This document shows, in pieces, positions 25,701-37,200 of a stretch of 64,000 bases of DNA. Within the stretch, counting starts at the first letter, position 1. Each line of letters opens with the position of its first letter. The stretch comes from Vitis vinifera. Taxonomy: Eukaryota > Streptophyta > Magnoliopsida > Vitales > Vitaceae. The stretch spans positions 2,078,501-2,142,500 of the forward strand of contig NC_081823.1 in assembly GCF_030704535.1 (NCBI RefSeq). The letters run 5' to 3'. The position numbers and the translations under genes were made by a program. A model generated the notes under the pieces. That model saw only the letters and a list, made by a program, of their open reading frames with translations, did no database searches and was not told the DNA's origin.

Positions 25701-26388
25701 GTGCCACTGAGGAAAGTTTGTCGCCGGCCTGAGACTGATTACAGGTTGCAGCAACTTCATGCTTCAAATGAGTCTGGGTCTGTAGACCAGCAGAAACCTG
25801 AACCTTCTTATGGAGGCAGCATATCGAGGATCTTTCCTACGCCACCTGAAATGATGCAGAAGCTCCATGTGGCAGTGGACATTGCGGGTGCTGGTTCAGT
25901 TGTGAAGCCTCCTTCTGCTGATACTCCTATGCCTGCTGGAACTACAGCTCCAGAACCAAAACCTCTGGAAATCAGCAGCACTGGTAATGGGGGAAACCCT
26001 GGCATTCTCTCAGAAAATGCTGTAGTGACAGGCATCAGTTCTGCAAATGCCATTGCTGGAAACCCCGGTGAGAAATCAGTGCAAGGTTAACTGTAGATTT
26101 CTCCTCTTTAGCATCCTTCTCTTTTATCTGAACCTCAGTTGAATGTTCCCTTGTTGAGATGATCGGTGTTCTTGAATACAATGGCATTGGCATTAGACAT
26201 TGGGTATTGATTTTTAAGTCTTCGCTTCTTTTTGTTTGGTTGCTGAGAATTACAATTGCTGCTTTGATCTCTTGTTCTCAGATTCCAAGTCTTCACTTCC
26301 TTTTAGCAACTTTCTTGGCAACCAAACAGAGCATCATGCTCCCCCTGATGGCAGCAGTGAAGAAACAGCAGTAGCAAAATTACATTGA
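18069..26388 (+). CDS. SHH: SAWADEE homeodomain homolog (SHH1/SHH2-like chromatin reader)
   Basis: Exons: 18069-18122, 20173-20258, 20349-20394, 20477-20753, 23897-23981, 24117-24168, 24587-24730, 24825-24944, 25695-26085 and probably 26282-26388. The product has 453 residues; reading through the last donor stops at 26090 and gives 419. Exons 1-4 encode a divergent homeodomain ending [10 protein letters not shown] (helix 3). A Pro-Ala-Gln repeat follows. Exons 5-9 encode the SAWADEE domain, including [30 protein letters not shown] and a Cys/His cluster, [11 protein letters not shown], that fits its zinc site. Arabidopsis SHH1 reads H3K9 methylation with unmethylated K4 and recruits Pol IV for RNA-directed DNA methylation; that role is inferred here. 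The length with a long C-terminal tail is closer to SHH2 than to the shorter SHH1. Expected in the nucleus. Confidence 0.9.
19684..19752. repeat. (TA)n followed by (TATG)n microsatellite in SHH intron 1
   Basis: About 46 bases of TA dinucleotides run directly into five to six TATG units. The surrounding intron (19.1-19.8 kb) is also rich in TG-repeat tracts such as 'tgtgtgtgtg' near 19150. Confidence 0.95.
20605..20750 (+). repeat. In-frame Pro-Ala-Gln coding minisatellite
   Basis: Exon 4 of the SHH gene carries a run of 9-base units of the type CCTGCACAA. They encode PVQ, PLQ, PIQ and PTQ, followed by about seven PAQ repeats. The array sits between the homeodomain and the SAWADEE domain as a flexible linker. 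The unit is a multiple of three, so length changes keep the frame. Alternation of CCT and CCA codons shows that the units are not perfectly homogenised. Confidence 0.95.
21190..21600 (-). other. Possible captured coding fragment in SHH intron 4
   Basis: On the minus strand an open frame of 130 codons reads an acidic, serine-rich text ([20 protein letters not shown]) with protein-like composition, clearly unlike the surrounding intron. I do not recognise the family. It has no visible partner exons. It could be a gene fragment brought in by a transposon, or a chance frame in a sequence with (GAA)-type bias on that strand. Confidence 0.3.
22823..23033. repeat. Diverged tandem duplication (about 115 bp) in SHH intron 4
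   Basis: Segments beginning 'aagtaaaaatctttctaaaa' near 22827 and 'aagtaaaaatccttccaaag' near 22942 are two related copies. Each ends with 'gatgctaaacaaa…caagctatac' or close to it. They adjoin the RNase-H-like fragment and may belong to the same insertion. Confidence 0.65.
23040..23345 (-). pseudogene. RNase-H-like (RVT_3) fragment of a LINE-type element
   Basis: The minus strand, read in two frames, gives the plant RNase-H-like domain of non-LTR retroelements. One part contains '[19 protein letters not shown]' and the other '[19 protein letters not shown]'. The second part matches the family's conserved 'N..AD.LAR' helix, and the first matches the acidic 'VE.DS' strand. A frame change and a stop separate them, so the fragment is dead. 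It lies within SHH intron 4. Confidence 0.65.
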
Positions 26389-27740
26389 CTACAAAAAAAT
26401 GAGTTTAGTGGGAAAAAGAAAAACAATAAAAGAAGCTGATTTTCGTGCTAAAGCTTCAAGCTCAAAGCTCAAGTTGGTTTGTGTGTCATTGTCTGTGGGA
26501 GGCTTGGAGCTAGGGTTTACATCAGAATTTGCTCTAAAATTGGAATACACTGGATTTAAGATCTAAAAGCTGGTTTCTAGGCTTTGGATCTTGTTTGTGA
26601 GTTATTTGCAAAGAGTGAGAAGCATTTCTTACGACCTGATTGGTAATGATTTTAAGAAGCGTTTTTAATTTAAAATGTTAAAAAAAAAATGAAGTGTTTT
26701 AACAAATTTTAAGAAACACTATTACAAATATGAAAATTATTTTATTTTTCAAGTATTAAAAATATTATAAATATTTCTTAAAATTATTGTTAAACACATT
26801 TTTAGAATGTGTGTAAGAGTAATTTTGGAAAACATTTTTAGCATTTTTAACATTTGAATAATAAAATTTTTTAAGTATTAAAAACATTAAAAATATTTTC
26901 TAGAATTACTGTCAAACAAACTCTGAGGGTTTGTTTGACAGTGATTTTAGAAAGCTTTTCTAATCTTTTTAACACTTGAAAAATTTTAAGTATTAAAAAG
27001 ATAAAACATTTTTTAAAATCACCATCAAACGCACTTCTTTTAAGTGCTAAAAAATCATTTAAAGTGTTTTATTAAAAAACATTAGATTGGTGATTCTTTT
27101 AAAAACACTTTTAAAGAAAATATTTTCACTAAAATTTTTTTAAGTCTGTTTGGTTATAATTTTAGGAAGAGTTTTTAATTTTTTAAAATATTAAAAAAAT
27201 TATAAATACTTCTTAAAATCATTTTCAAACATACTTTTAAGTGAAAATATTATCGATCATGCTTTTTAATATTCATTTTAAAGCGTTTTCTTGTAAAATT
27301 GAAATATTTAACAAATTTTAAAATATTTTAATAATCATTTGAAGTGGTTTTGTAACAATTCTTCCAAAAAAATAAATTTTGAAAAGCTTTACCATTAAAA
27401 ATATTTTGATCAAAATTATTCCTAATTGGATTGTTGGGAAGATTTGATAGCTTGGCTAAGTTAGTCTAATCCTATAACCCAATCATATAAAATAAAAATT
27501 AACCCTTATTATTTGAAAAATTATTAAATATACTTTTATTTTTATCAAAAATGTAAAATTTCATGAATTATATTTTATATTTTCTTTTTAAGACATTTTT
27601 TTTTAAAATTCCCTTTGAGAAATATGTTTTAAAATTTAAAATTAAGATTAAATGTTTGCTTAAAATAAAAATAAAATAAATAAATTGGTCCAAAATTCCA
27701 AATCCTGTGCGGATATAGGTATGTCCACGTCATCACTTCC
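26389..27740. other. SHH 3' UTR, MITE cluster and spacer
   Basis: Downstream of SHH the first 200 bases are of mixed composition (3' UTR). From 26635 to 27240 short inverted-repeat elements follow one another. The remainder to 27700 is A/T-rich with no gene. Confidence 0.5.
26635..27240. mobile_element. Cluster of four very short related MITE-like elements
   Basis: Four units of about 100-165 bp (about 26635-26800, 26809-26924, 26926-27037 and 27143-27240) each begin with a variant of GTTTGACAGTGATTTTA and end with its reverse complement. The clearest is the third: GTTTGACAGTGATTTTAG at its left and TAAAATCACCATCAAAC at its right. The centres are T/A-rich 'tttttaa…ttaagtattaaaa'. A fifth relative lies at 52960-53076. 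The ends resemble hAT-type non-autonomous elements, but target-site duplications cannot be defined in such A/T-rich sequence. Confidence 0.6.
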
Positions 27741-27745
27741 TCTCC

Positions 27746-27752
27746 TATAAAA
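27746..27752 (+). promoter_or_regulatory. TATA box of the RTN4IP1-like gene
   Basis: The sequence TATAAAA in 'cctcctataaaactaaag' lies 95 bases before the start codon. It would place the transcription start near 27775-27785, after an out-of-frame ATG at 27765. 'cacgtcatc', an ACGT-core element, lies just upstream at about 27726. Confidence 0.6.
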
Positions 27753-27840
27753 CTAAAGTCACCCATGGAGGCACAAAATAGCAAAATACAGACACTCCCA
27801 GTATCTTCTTTGCTTCCTGATTCATCTCTCTGCCGCAACC

Positions 27841-30800
27841 ATGAGGTTTTCGAAGCTCCGCACCTTCCAAATCCCAGGTACGGCGTCGTTTCGATGCAGA
27901 TTCATCGTCACCACTTGCAGAGCTGTTGTCTTGCCCCGTTTCGGAGGACCGCACGTGCTGGAGCTTCGACCCGATGCCCCTGTTCCGGATCTCAAGCCCA
28001 CTGAGGTTCTCGTTAGAACTCGCGCCGTATCCATTAATCCGCTTGATACTAGAGTGAGTTGTAATGTTCTCCGTTGGGTGTTTTTTATTGTTTTGTTTTC
28101 TTTTTGGCGCGTTTGGTTGTTGAGAAAATGTGGGAAAATGAAATGGCAATTAAATGGTGGGTTGATGCGCAAAGTTTTGGCTCAGATGGTAGCAAGTAAA
28201 TAGTGGGTTAGTTTTCTTTTCTTTGCTCCAGTTGAAGATAATTAAACATTTAGGATTCAAACTTTTAATTTCTCCTTCTACTACATTTTCCCAGCAACCA
28301 AACAGAGTATTGCCATGTGTTACCATATGTTTGTTCTGAATTGGGATTATTTGACGAAATTTTGAATTCTGGGACTTATTTCTTGATCTTGGATTAGAGG
28401 GTAAATATGATCTGAGATGTGAGCTAATTTGAGTTGCATGTGGAGGAAAAACAATTATATTAAGACTAATGGAAACCTTTGCATTAGAATGGAGGAGAAA
28501 CCATTTGCTTAAACCCTTCCCTCATGCACTCTTGCCCTATGCATTAGAATCATAATTTTATTGAGCATCCACATTTTGGTATTTCAGATGCGATCAGGCT
28601 ATGGTCGTTCCATATTTGGACCACTTTTGCCACTCATATTGGGTCGTGATATTAGTGGTGAAGTTGCAGCCACTGGAGCGTCAGTCCGGTCATTATCTGT
28701 TGGACAGGAGGTCTTTGGTGCACTGCATCCCACTGCTGTGAGGGGTACTTATGCTGACTATGCAATTCTTTCAGAAGATGAACTTACTTCAAAGCCAGTA
28801 TCAATTTCCCATGTGGTATGTACATGTTTCTTGGAGTGTATTGTGACTTATTGAACTGTCCCCAGCCCTCCCTCTTTTTTGTGGTAAATTGTTTCTTAGT
28901 TCACACTTTATCATAGTCAGCCTATGAGTGGATTGCTTTATGGCTTGTAGAAAATTTTGCAGCTCCCCCACAAAAGTTTTCATAATATACAAATATCATT
29001 AGTTTCCCCTGATGATAATTTTCCTTTTATGTCCTTCAAGTTACTTAAAGAGATGTATATATTTACTAGTTCACATGATTTAAAAAAACTGTGTCTGATA
29101 ATGTAGGAAGCAAGTGCGATTCCTTTTGCTGCACTGACTGCATGGCGTGCTCTAAAGAGTACTGCTAGAATAGCTGAGGGGTATGTGTATATTGTTGAAA
29201 ATTTAACTTTCTGTTTGTTAGGACAATTGAATTTTTGTGGACAAGCTATCTTAATGTAGTCTCTGGTTATTCATCAAAAAACAAAAAAAAAATGTAGTCT
29301 CTAGTTGCTTTTCCAATAAAAGTTGTATTAATGATAATATTATTCACATGATTGGGTGTCCTATTTCCATCATATTTCTTTTCTAGCATTTTGCACATAA
29401 CCATTCAGTGCATTCAAATTCTATGGGCAACACAATGGCCGTGATTCCAATTTGGTGAAAGACATATAGGAATAGTCCAATTACACTGGGATGTCTAAAT
29501 ATGTTCTATTCACAGTGAATATGCATGATGCAACTTCATCTCAATTTTAATTATGGTGAACATCCTAATTGTAAGAAATATTCCCATCTGATACTACCCT
29601 GGCGAGAGAAAAGTTCTTTGAATTGACGGGTGAAATGCTTTAGGATCATCACTCTTTTGCCCATTCTTCATGTATGCATGCTTAAATTTTGATGGTTTAT
29701 ACACTGTTTTATTTGGAACTTAGAATATGGTGAAAATTATTTAGTTGCATTTTGCAAACAAGGACAGGAGGAAAATATTGCCTTTGATAGAGATTAATGG
29801 CAAAAAAGAATTTTGTTTAGCAGTCCATAGTAGTTGGAATAAGCTTTGTTGCATTGAATGTTCAATATAAAACCATTGTGTCTACCAGTTTCCTCCCTTC
29901 TGCTTTTTTCCAACTCGTCTTTGCTGAATCAATCATACATGATTTTTCATGTGCAACTTCTTTTTTCTCCATTTTTGGTGATTATGCTAATCAATCTGAA
30001 AATATCTTTCTTTATCTTCCTTCTTTTATTTGGAGTTAGCATTCACCATTAACAAAAAGAGCAACCTGCAGGATCTAAATAGTAGTAATGACAGCATTTC
30101 ATATTTACCTCCTCGGGAATTTCTGCTATTGTGTTTGCATTCTTCATGTGGTTTCTCCATCTCATCTTCAAAATAATTGGCTTGTGCATTAATTTTGTAT
30201 GAACAGATGGAAAACATGAAATCCAGGTTTAAATATATGGTAATTCTGTCGTAATTTTGATGTTTATTTCGTAGTTGCATCATGAATCTCATTTATGCAG
30301 ACAAAGGATACTAATTGTGGGTGGAGGAGGAGCAGTAGGCTTTGCTGCAATTCAGCTCTGTGTAGCTACAGGGTGCCATGTTTCTACCACTTGCGGAAGC
30401 CAAAGCTTGGCATGGATATTGGCTGCTGGTGCCGAGCAGGCTGTTGACTATACTTCCGAGGTGATGATGATCTCATCTGATTTGTTCACATTGCCCACTG
30501 TTTTTATTTGGGTAGCTTTTCCCTGATAATAATTCCACTTCACTCTTTTGGGTGAGAATCGAGAATGGCAATTTTCTCTTTGCTGAGCCTACTTGTTTTT
30601 CAATTCACAGGACATTGAATCAGCATTAAAAGGGAACTTCGATGCTGTTTTGGATACAATTGGTGTTCCAGATACAGAAAGAGTAGGAATTAATCTTTTG
30701 AAGCGAGGTGGACACTATATGACTTTGCAGGTAGGCAACTTTAGCATGCAGTCAAGAGTCTCTTACATGGATTTTAAGATGCTTTATCCTGAACTCTTAC

Positions 30801-31295
30801 CATATAACCATTTAGAACTTTCCATCTCCTTTTGATGTAGGGAGAGGCAGCATCCCTGAGTGATAGGTATGGACTAGCTGTTGGGCTTCCAGCAGCTACG
30901 GCCATGTTACTGAAGAAACAACTGCAATACCGATTTTCCCATGGAATAGGTATAGCTATTTTAACTATCGTATCGTACTTTGGATCTCTAATAGCTATGA
31001 CTCTAAGGTAGATGGGCTCAAATTAATATCCATTGATCTGCATGAATTTGTTAAATTATGTTAGCATTATGGCTCGCTGAGCTGAGGTCTGGTTTTTTTG
31101 GTTGATGGTGTAGAGTATTCTTGGACATACATGAGGGCCGACTCCGAAGGTTTATACGAGATCTGCAAGCTATCTGAAGCTGGGAAGCTTAAAATACCTG
31201 TGGAGAAAACATTTCCCATAACACAAGTGAGGGAGGCTCATGAGGCGAAGGACAACCGGCAGATTCCTGGTAAGGTAGTTCTGGAACTTGATTGA
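27841..31295 (+). CDS. RTN4IP1: RTN4IP1-like mitochondrial quinone oxidoreductase (MDR family)
   Basis: Seven coding exons: 27841-28053, 28588-28815, 29107-29180, 30301-30460, 30611-30730, 30841-30949 and 31114-31295. All introns are GT-AG, giving 361 residues. The first 25 residues (MRFSKLRTFQIPGTASFRCR…) are Arg/Ser-rich without acids, as in mitochondrial presequences. A GroES-like domain follows with SINPLD, GRDISGEV and GTYADYA. Exon 4 begins the Rossmann fold, with ILIVGGGGAVGFAAIQL as the NAD(P)H-binding loop. Later motifs are AVLDTIG and GGHYMTLQ. The C-terminus ends in IPGKVVLELD. Zinc ligands of alcohol dehydrogenases are absent, so this is a zinc-free reductase. Human RTN4IP1 takes part in coenzyme Q metabolism and complex I assembly, but the substrate in plants is not known from sequence. 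Confidence 0.92.
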
Positions 31296-33210
31296 AGATG
31301 GGAACTCACTGATTGCAAATCGATGCCGTCAGTTACTGGAATCATCAACAAATGACCTTAAAGGCATTCCTTTGAAGTTCTCCCAACTGTTATTTGGAGA
31401 GGAGGTGCTTCACATGTTGGTTTCTTTATACAATAAACACAACCATTTTTGTACAGGAAAAAGTAACAGTTGTTCTTTTTTGGGACAGAAGCTTTTAATA
31501 ATCAATTTTTACAGGGTGTAAATCTTTGATTTTGAACTTCTGTGGATCAATTTCAACCCCACATCAACCTAAAAAACCCCTTGATTGTAGTTGAAGATTT
31601 GAATTCAGTAGGCTTTGCAGGCAAAATTGTTAGTAATTGGAGGGGTTTATGCAGTTTGACAACCTTCATTTTATTGGCAATGTGGGATGATGCTCCTTGA
31701 AAGGGGCATTTAACCCACCTGCAGGCAAAGCAACACTCAAGTGACACTAGGTCACCCTTTTACCCTACACTAAAATACTACTTAAATACTGGGGAGGCTT
31801 AAACTCAAACTCGGAACCTTTGGTTCATTGTCTGAGGGCACAAAGAATACCTAACCCTAGATCTTTCTCAAACACCAAATAAGATAATGATTTTCACCGA
31901 GAAGACAGTGCCTCAAGTTGCTCAGTTTTTTTTTGCTGATATATAAAGAGATTCCAGGCTCACTACACCGAATGGTTTTTGGGTATTTCAGGCTTAACTA
32001 CCGTGTCTTTTTACCCCCAGGAACCTGTTTTCATAAACCAAGCAAGCAACCCTGCCACCACGCTTAAAACAATAACTGACTTTCATCAGCCATGGCTACA
32101 ATACAAATATGTAATTCCAAGGTTCAGAATCTTACTGCTAACAAAAGGGGTCAGTGGGGTCCCGGTCGGCCTGATAGATAAGTATATTTAGATACTTGGA
32201 AAGACATTCTAGGCTAACCCAGATAAGAGTTTCCCTAATACACAGCTCCAGATCAAATACATTTATCAATACAATAGCAAATCGTATTATCATTTTGTGT
32301 TCACCTTAAGAGGTCACAGGACAGCACAAAGCACTAGCTTAACATATCCCAAAAAATAAATAAATAAACCATCCTTCTAGTTTCATAAGGGAAAGAAATT
32401 GACCTCAAATATCATGATAAACTTATGGTTGTAACCAAAAAATGTTAAAAGCAATTTGGCAAGCAAATGGTGGCATCACCAAATTCTAAGACAAGCCAAT
32501 CTAGGAAGAAGGGGGTGGGGGGTGGGGGGGAGGTGCCGGGCACAACATAAACAGGAAAATTTCTTGAGCAACCATATCACAGCACAAAAAATTTTAACTT
32601 TTCTATTTTTAATATGAAAACAGCGGCACAAGATTATATCACTAAAAGTACATATCCCCTAATTATTAAATCCCGTAAAAAGAACCCAACAAATTGCTGT
32701 TTGCAAATGTCTCAAGCGTTCAGCTTCGTCAACTCAACATCCACATTGAAGGGGGACCCGCAGCTGAATTCAGATTATTCAAATGGCCCGAACAAGACAT
32801 TTGATCACTTTACCTGAATGTTGTCAACCAGTGTGTGCCAATGATTAACACCTTGCTACCTGCTGCAGCCAAAAGGAAAAGAAAAGGGTTAAGGTTGGCC
32901 ATAAATTGCTCTAAATATATAAAAGACAAAGAGAAGGGATTCAAAAAATTCTTTTCATAATCAGCTTAAAACCGTATTAATGCTTAATGTGCTAAACTTA
33001 AAAAAAAATATAATAATAAATAAATAAATGAAAGGAAGGAAGGAAGAAAGAAAAGAAAGGTCCTTTAAGTAGATTCCTCAGCACATCTTTTTCTTATTTC
33101 TAATCTCATCTTTGGCCTCAAATTTTCTTTTCCTCATCACATCTCCTTCCAGTCTTAAAACTTCAAGACTCGCTCCTCCAACATCCTTTTAGAGGTGGCA
33201 TAGACTAAGG
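31296..33210. other. RTN4IP1 3' UTR and convergent intergenic region
   Basis: Holds the 3' UTR of the RTN4IP1-like gene (to about 31530). Toward 32.6-32.9 kb it probably holds the distal 3' UTR exon of SEC24 on the minus strand. On that strand an acceptor-like 'tttggctgcag' occurs near 32865, and a donor-like GTACAG directly follows the SEC24 stop at 34237. No coding signal was seen. A poly-G tract lies at 32510-32530. Confidence 0.4.
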
Positions 33211-33484
33211 TGGTGTTTGGTTTTTTGGCTTTTTGCTGAAAGCAATTTGTTTTCAGAATTTAGATTGTTTGTTTTTTTTCTTTTTCATAACTTATTATAA
33301 ACTTTTTACTAAAAAGAAAAAACCAAAATATGTAACTTTTTCTAAATTAAAAAAATAACATATTGGTTTTTCTTTACTTTTTAATACTTAATAAAAATAA
33401 AATACTACAAAAACAAATAACCTAATATTTAATACTATTAAGCATTAAGATTCTATTTAGAATTAAGTAAAAAAACAAACACCA
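33211..33484. mobile_element. hAT-like MITE with TGGTGTTTGG ends
   Basis: A 274-bp A/T-rich segment starts TGGTGTTTGGTTTTTT and ends AAAAAACAAACACCA, the reverse complement with few mismatches. The 'tGTGTTTGGT' terminus is typical of plant hAT non-autonomous elements. No clean 8-bp target duplication is seen. It lies 3' of SEC24. Confidence 0.65.
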
Positions 33485-34236
33485 TGTAAGTGTGTGATAT
33501 TAGCAAATAACACTCACTATTTATTGGCTATCTATGCAATGGAGCAGTTAGCATCTCATCACTGGGGAAGAGTTGTTATGAAAATGCTCAAATGAGACGG
33601 TTTACATTTTCCAGGCATTTTAAATGTTTCAAGACACAGAACAGGTTATCTTTTGTATTTGTTCTGGGAGAGAGATCAAAAGGAAGACCAGAAAAGGGCC
33701 CTCCCCTAAAAAGATAATATATCGATTAAAACAAAGCACTGCCAGAAGAAATCAAAATCAAAGCGGAACAGGTAAAATTGAGATGCCTCTAGCATATCAT
33801 AACTGTTGGAACTCCCAAAAGTTTGGACGATCTTGTATTATGATTGATTTTCTTAGACGTAGTTATTGTGCTTCAACATGACAGAAGATCTTAAACACTA
33901 AGGGTGATTCCCAAGTCACAAATGACAGCATTAACATAAAGACTTTTCTTCCATGAAAAAATATGAAATCTTACTCACGAATTTAAAAAGGAAGCAAATA
34001 GTTCAGGCAAAACATCAGACAGGATTGGTCAATGTAGGATAAATATATCCGGTATGATAACAGGCATCATGCTTTGAACTGTACACTGAATGGACAACTG
34101 CAAGGGTAATCCCTCGATTTAGTTCTAATAATATTTTACTTCAACCAAAATTCACATGTTATGTGTACCATGCGTTAAAATATAATTAATGCACCCTACA
34201 AATATCATTGTATTAACAGTCACTGGTACCTGTACC

Positions 34237-37200
34237 TCACGCATTTTGCTGTACTTGTCGGTGTATTTGCAAAATCCAATCAGCATAGCCATTGGTACCT
34301 CCAATCTGGTCTTCAACAAGATTTGCAAGTAAAAAGAAACCTTCTCTTGGTTGTTCACCTTGTCTTACAAGATGGCATAGCTGATAATATGAAGGATCAC
34401 TCTCCCTAAATTTCTTAAGTATGCCCATTAGCTTTCTTGACATTTCATTGTCATGCTCATAAAGACTAACCTGATTCTCAAGAATAAAACAAGAAATACA
34501 GTATTAGAGGGTGTCAAGAACCTCCCGACTGAAGAGCAGGAGAAGGAAACACCAATTAGAAATCAAGAGAACTGGATAAGAATTTAGTCAAAAACAGACA
34601 CATTAATACACAAACAAAAAGGCAATCATATACAAAGTTGTGATTGAAGGAAATATCACAATCACATTCTAAGCCAAGGGACATGCACAACAACAAAATA
34701 CTATGAAAGCTAAATGAATTCAGTGCTGACACAAAGTAGAACAAAGCAACATATTTGAAACCCGTGTAAAAGCATTATTCCCAGATGTCAGGAATTTGAA
34801 TTCTTCAGGCTCTGCAACTCCAGGGAGGCAAAGCTCAAAAAAAGAAATGGTCCTTTCTGAAGTTTTAAACCTTAAGTTTACCTTACATATACCTTACAAG
34901 CTAGAGAAAGTTTCACATGGTATTCAATTTAAATTAAACTAAAAATAATGAAGGAAGATTCAAGAAAGTCCATAACATGGCCCCAAAAAAAAAAAATTTG
35001 ATATGGTATTCATATTCCAGCTTAAACTCATTTGAAGAATATTACAACCTCAAACCCTTGATGGAATAGAGAATTGCTATAGTATATTAATATCTTGAGC
35101 TTCAGGTATCCCCAGATGCTCATATGCATTGCAACTGTTGATAAAATATAACCTTCAGGTGGATATGTGCCATGTGAATCTGCATTATGCTATAATTTCC
35201 AACTCCTTGACCACTAAGGAACCATATCAAGCAAGGTTAGACCAAACTTTCAGAATTTTAATAATTTTTTTTTTTTCATGCCAAGTGACTCAAAAACATT
35301 TTATATATTATGAAAATATTTTGAACTTCTGGGATTTTATTTTGATTTAGCCATGACTAAAATAATTTTTTAAATAGCTGATTCCAGCCCTGACTAACAG
35401 ATGACAACACTTGAAATTTAACTTCAATATTAAATAACTTTCCATGAAAACAAACCTTCAATAGAGTAATATTCATCTTTAGCCCTCGTTTTCATGTTTC
35501 ATAGAGTAATATTCTTCTAGATGGACAAACTTTTAGGCCATATTAAAACTCCTCACGTCAGCCACTCCTTATCCATTTTGGAAATCAACACCTATCTCAT
35601 TGTCCTCCCTCTCTCTAATACACCATTAAAACTGATATAAACCTGATAGTTTAAAGCTATTAATTAAAACCATTACTAATGAAAGAACAAACCTTCGATA
35701 AATCAGCAGCAAAGTCTTGCCCAAGTAGATTCATAGCTATTTCAGGTGAAAGCATTCTTCCAAACCAAATAACAAAGCGAAAACCATCATCATAAATATA
35801 TAGACCTCTAGAATCTAAGCTCTCCGCAACTAGTGGTAACCTTTTCAACTCATCTGCCTGAGCAGTTGGCTGCAATATGACATGTAGATGCAGTTTTAGA
35901 GATTCACGTAGTAAAAGGCATGATTGGAGAAAATTCAAACCAAAAGAAATTCCTTTACCTTTAAAAGATACTCATCAATCCGAATCAAGCTAGGATATAG
36001 AAGCTTCAATAATCTTTTAACAGGTAACGTCATCATAGTATAACCTGCTGCACAGCGTTCATCGAGCTGAGCATCAGCATACCCTCCACGTAGAGGTGTT
36101 GATTTACAGAGTGCTAATGCATACAAAGGCAAAAGCTTCAAAGATTCTGGATATATCATCCTGCCTCCCAACCGATGCTGCACAGCATAGAGATTTCGAT
36201 ATTCTTTGAAGGCCTTGACAAGCCTTAGTTGCACGGAGTTCCGTGCATCTTCCAGCTTATGGGACAAAGTTTTCTCAATTGCTGCAGATTATTTCAGTCC
36301 ATAAGCAGAGAAATTAAATATCATCTGAAAATCAACTTCACATATGACAACTAGCATAGGTTTCAAATCCTACCTAGCCTACAAAATAAAGACACTACAG
36401 CACCAGTATCAGCCTGGCGGTACATCTCTCCCAGATCTGCAACCACTGGTGCTGCTGCCGTATGTACCCTGATTCGCCTTTCTCCAGAAGATGAAGTGTA
36501 TCTTTGATTATTAAGGACACTTTCAACACTTGCAATCTTTTAACTCCTATAACATTGACCTAATGTCCAATACAAAAAGCCACATATCTAAAACAATATA
36601 GAACTGATGAAACTCCTCTTTCCCAATGTAAAAAAATAGACTAAATTTTCAGAGAGTAGGATCAGAAGCTCCTTCAACTGAAAGAAACAAAGAAAACAAC
36701 AAAAAGACTAGTGAGCTCTGGTTAAATTGATCTTAGTATTAAAGCACCCAGGAATATAAGACCAAAAGAACCCTCATAGAAATGGTTTGCGGGCAACTCA
36801 AATAAAATTGATAGATTTATAAATAAATAAATAAATAAATGATTTTTCTTCAAAAGAAGGAAAAGAAAAAACTAAGATCCAAAACGCAGAAAGAGGTTTC
36901 CAGTGCCAAATTTATGGTGGTGGCAGAAGCATAAACCACAGATGGCAGCTACAAATGCCCAAATACGCTTCTTGGTTTTTGCATTGGTCACTGCGAAACA
37001 GACTTCACAAACAAATCAATCAGAAATGAAATCAAAAAACCATATTAAAGTGAGTTTTGTCTGTAGGAAGGTGTTAAGAGCTATGCAAAGTACAAAGACT
37101 GATATACATTTCTTCAACCAAATACAACCAATCCTATGAAAATCTAAGAACAAAATACTAAATTGACCTTTTTTTTTTTATCGGAACCAAAATAGTAAAT

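Noticed and set aside
27765-28004. 79-residue frame beginning at the ATG at 27765
   Set aside because: It overlaps RTN4IP1 exon 1 in another frame, has no family similarity, and its ATG probably lies at or before the transcription start set by the TATA box at 27746.
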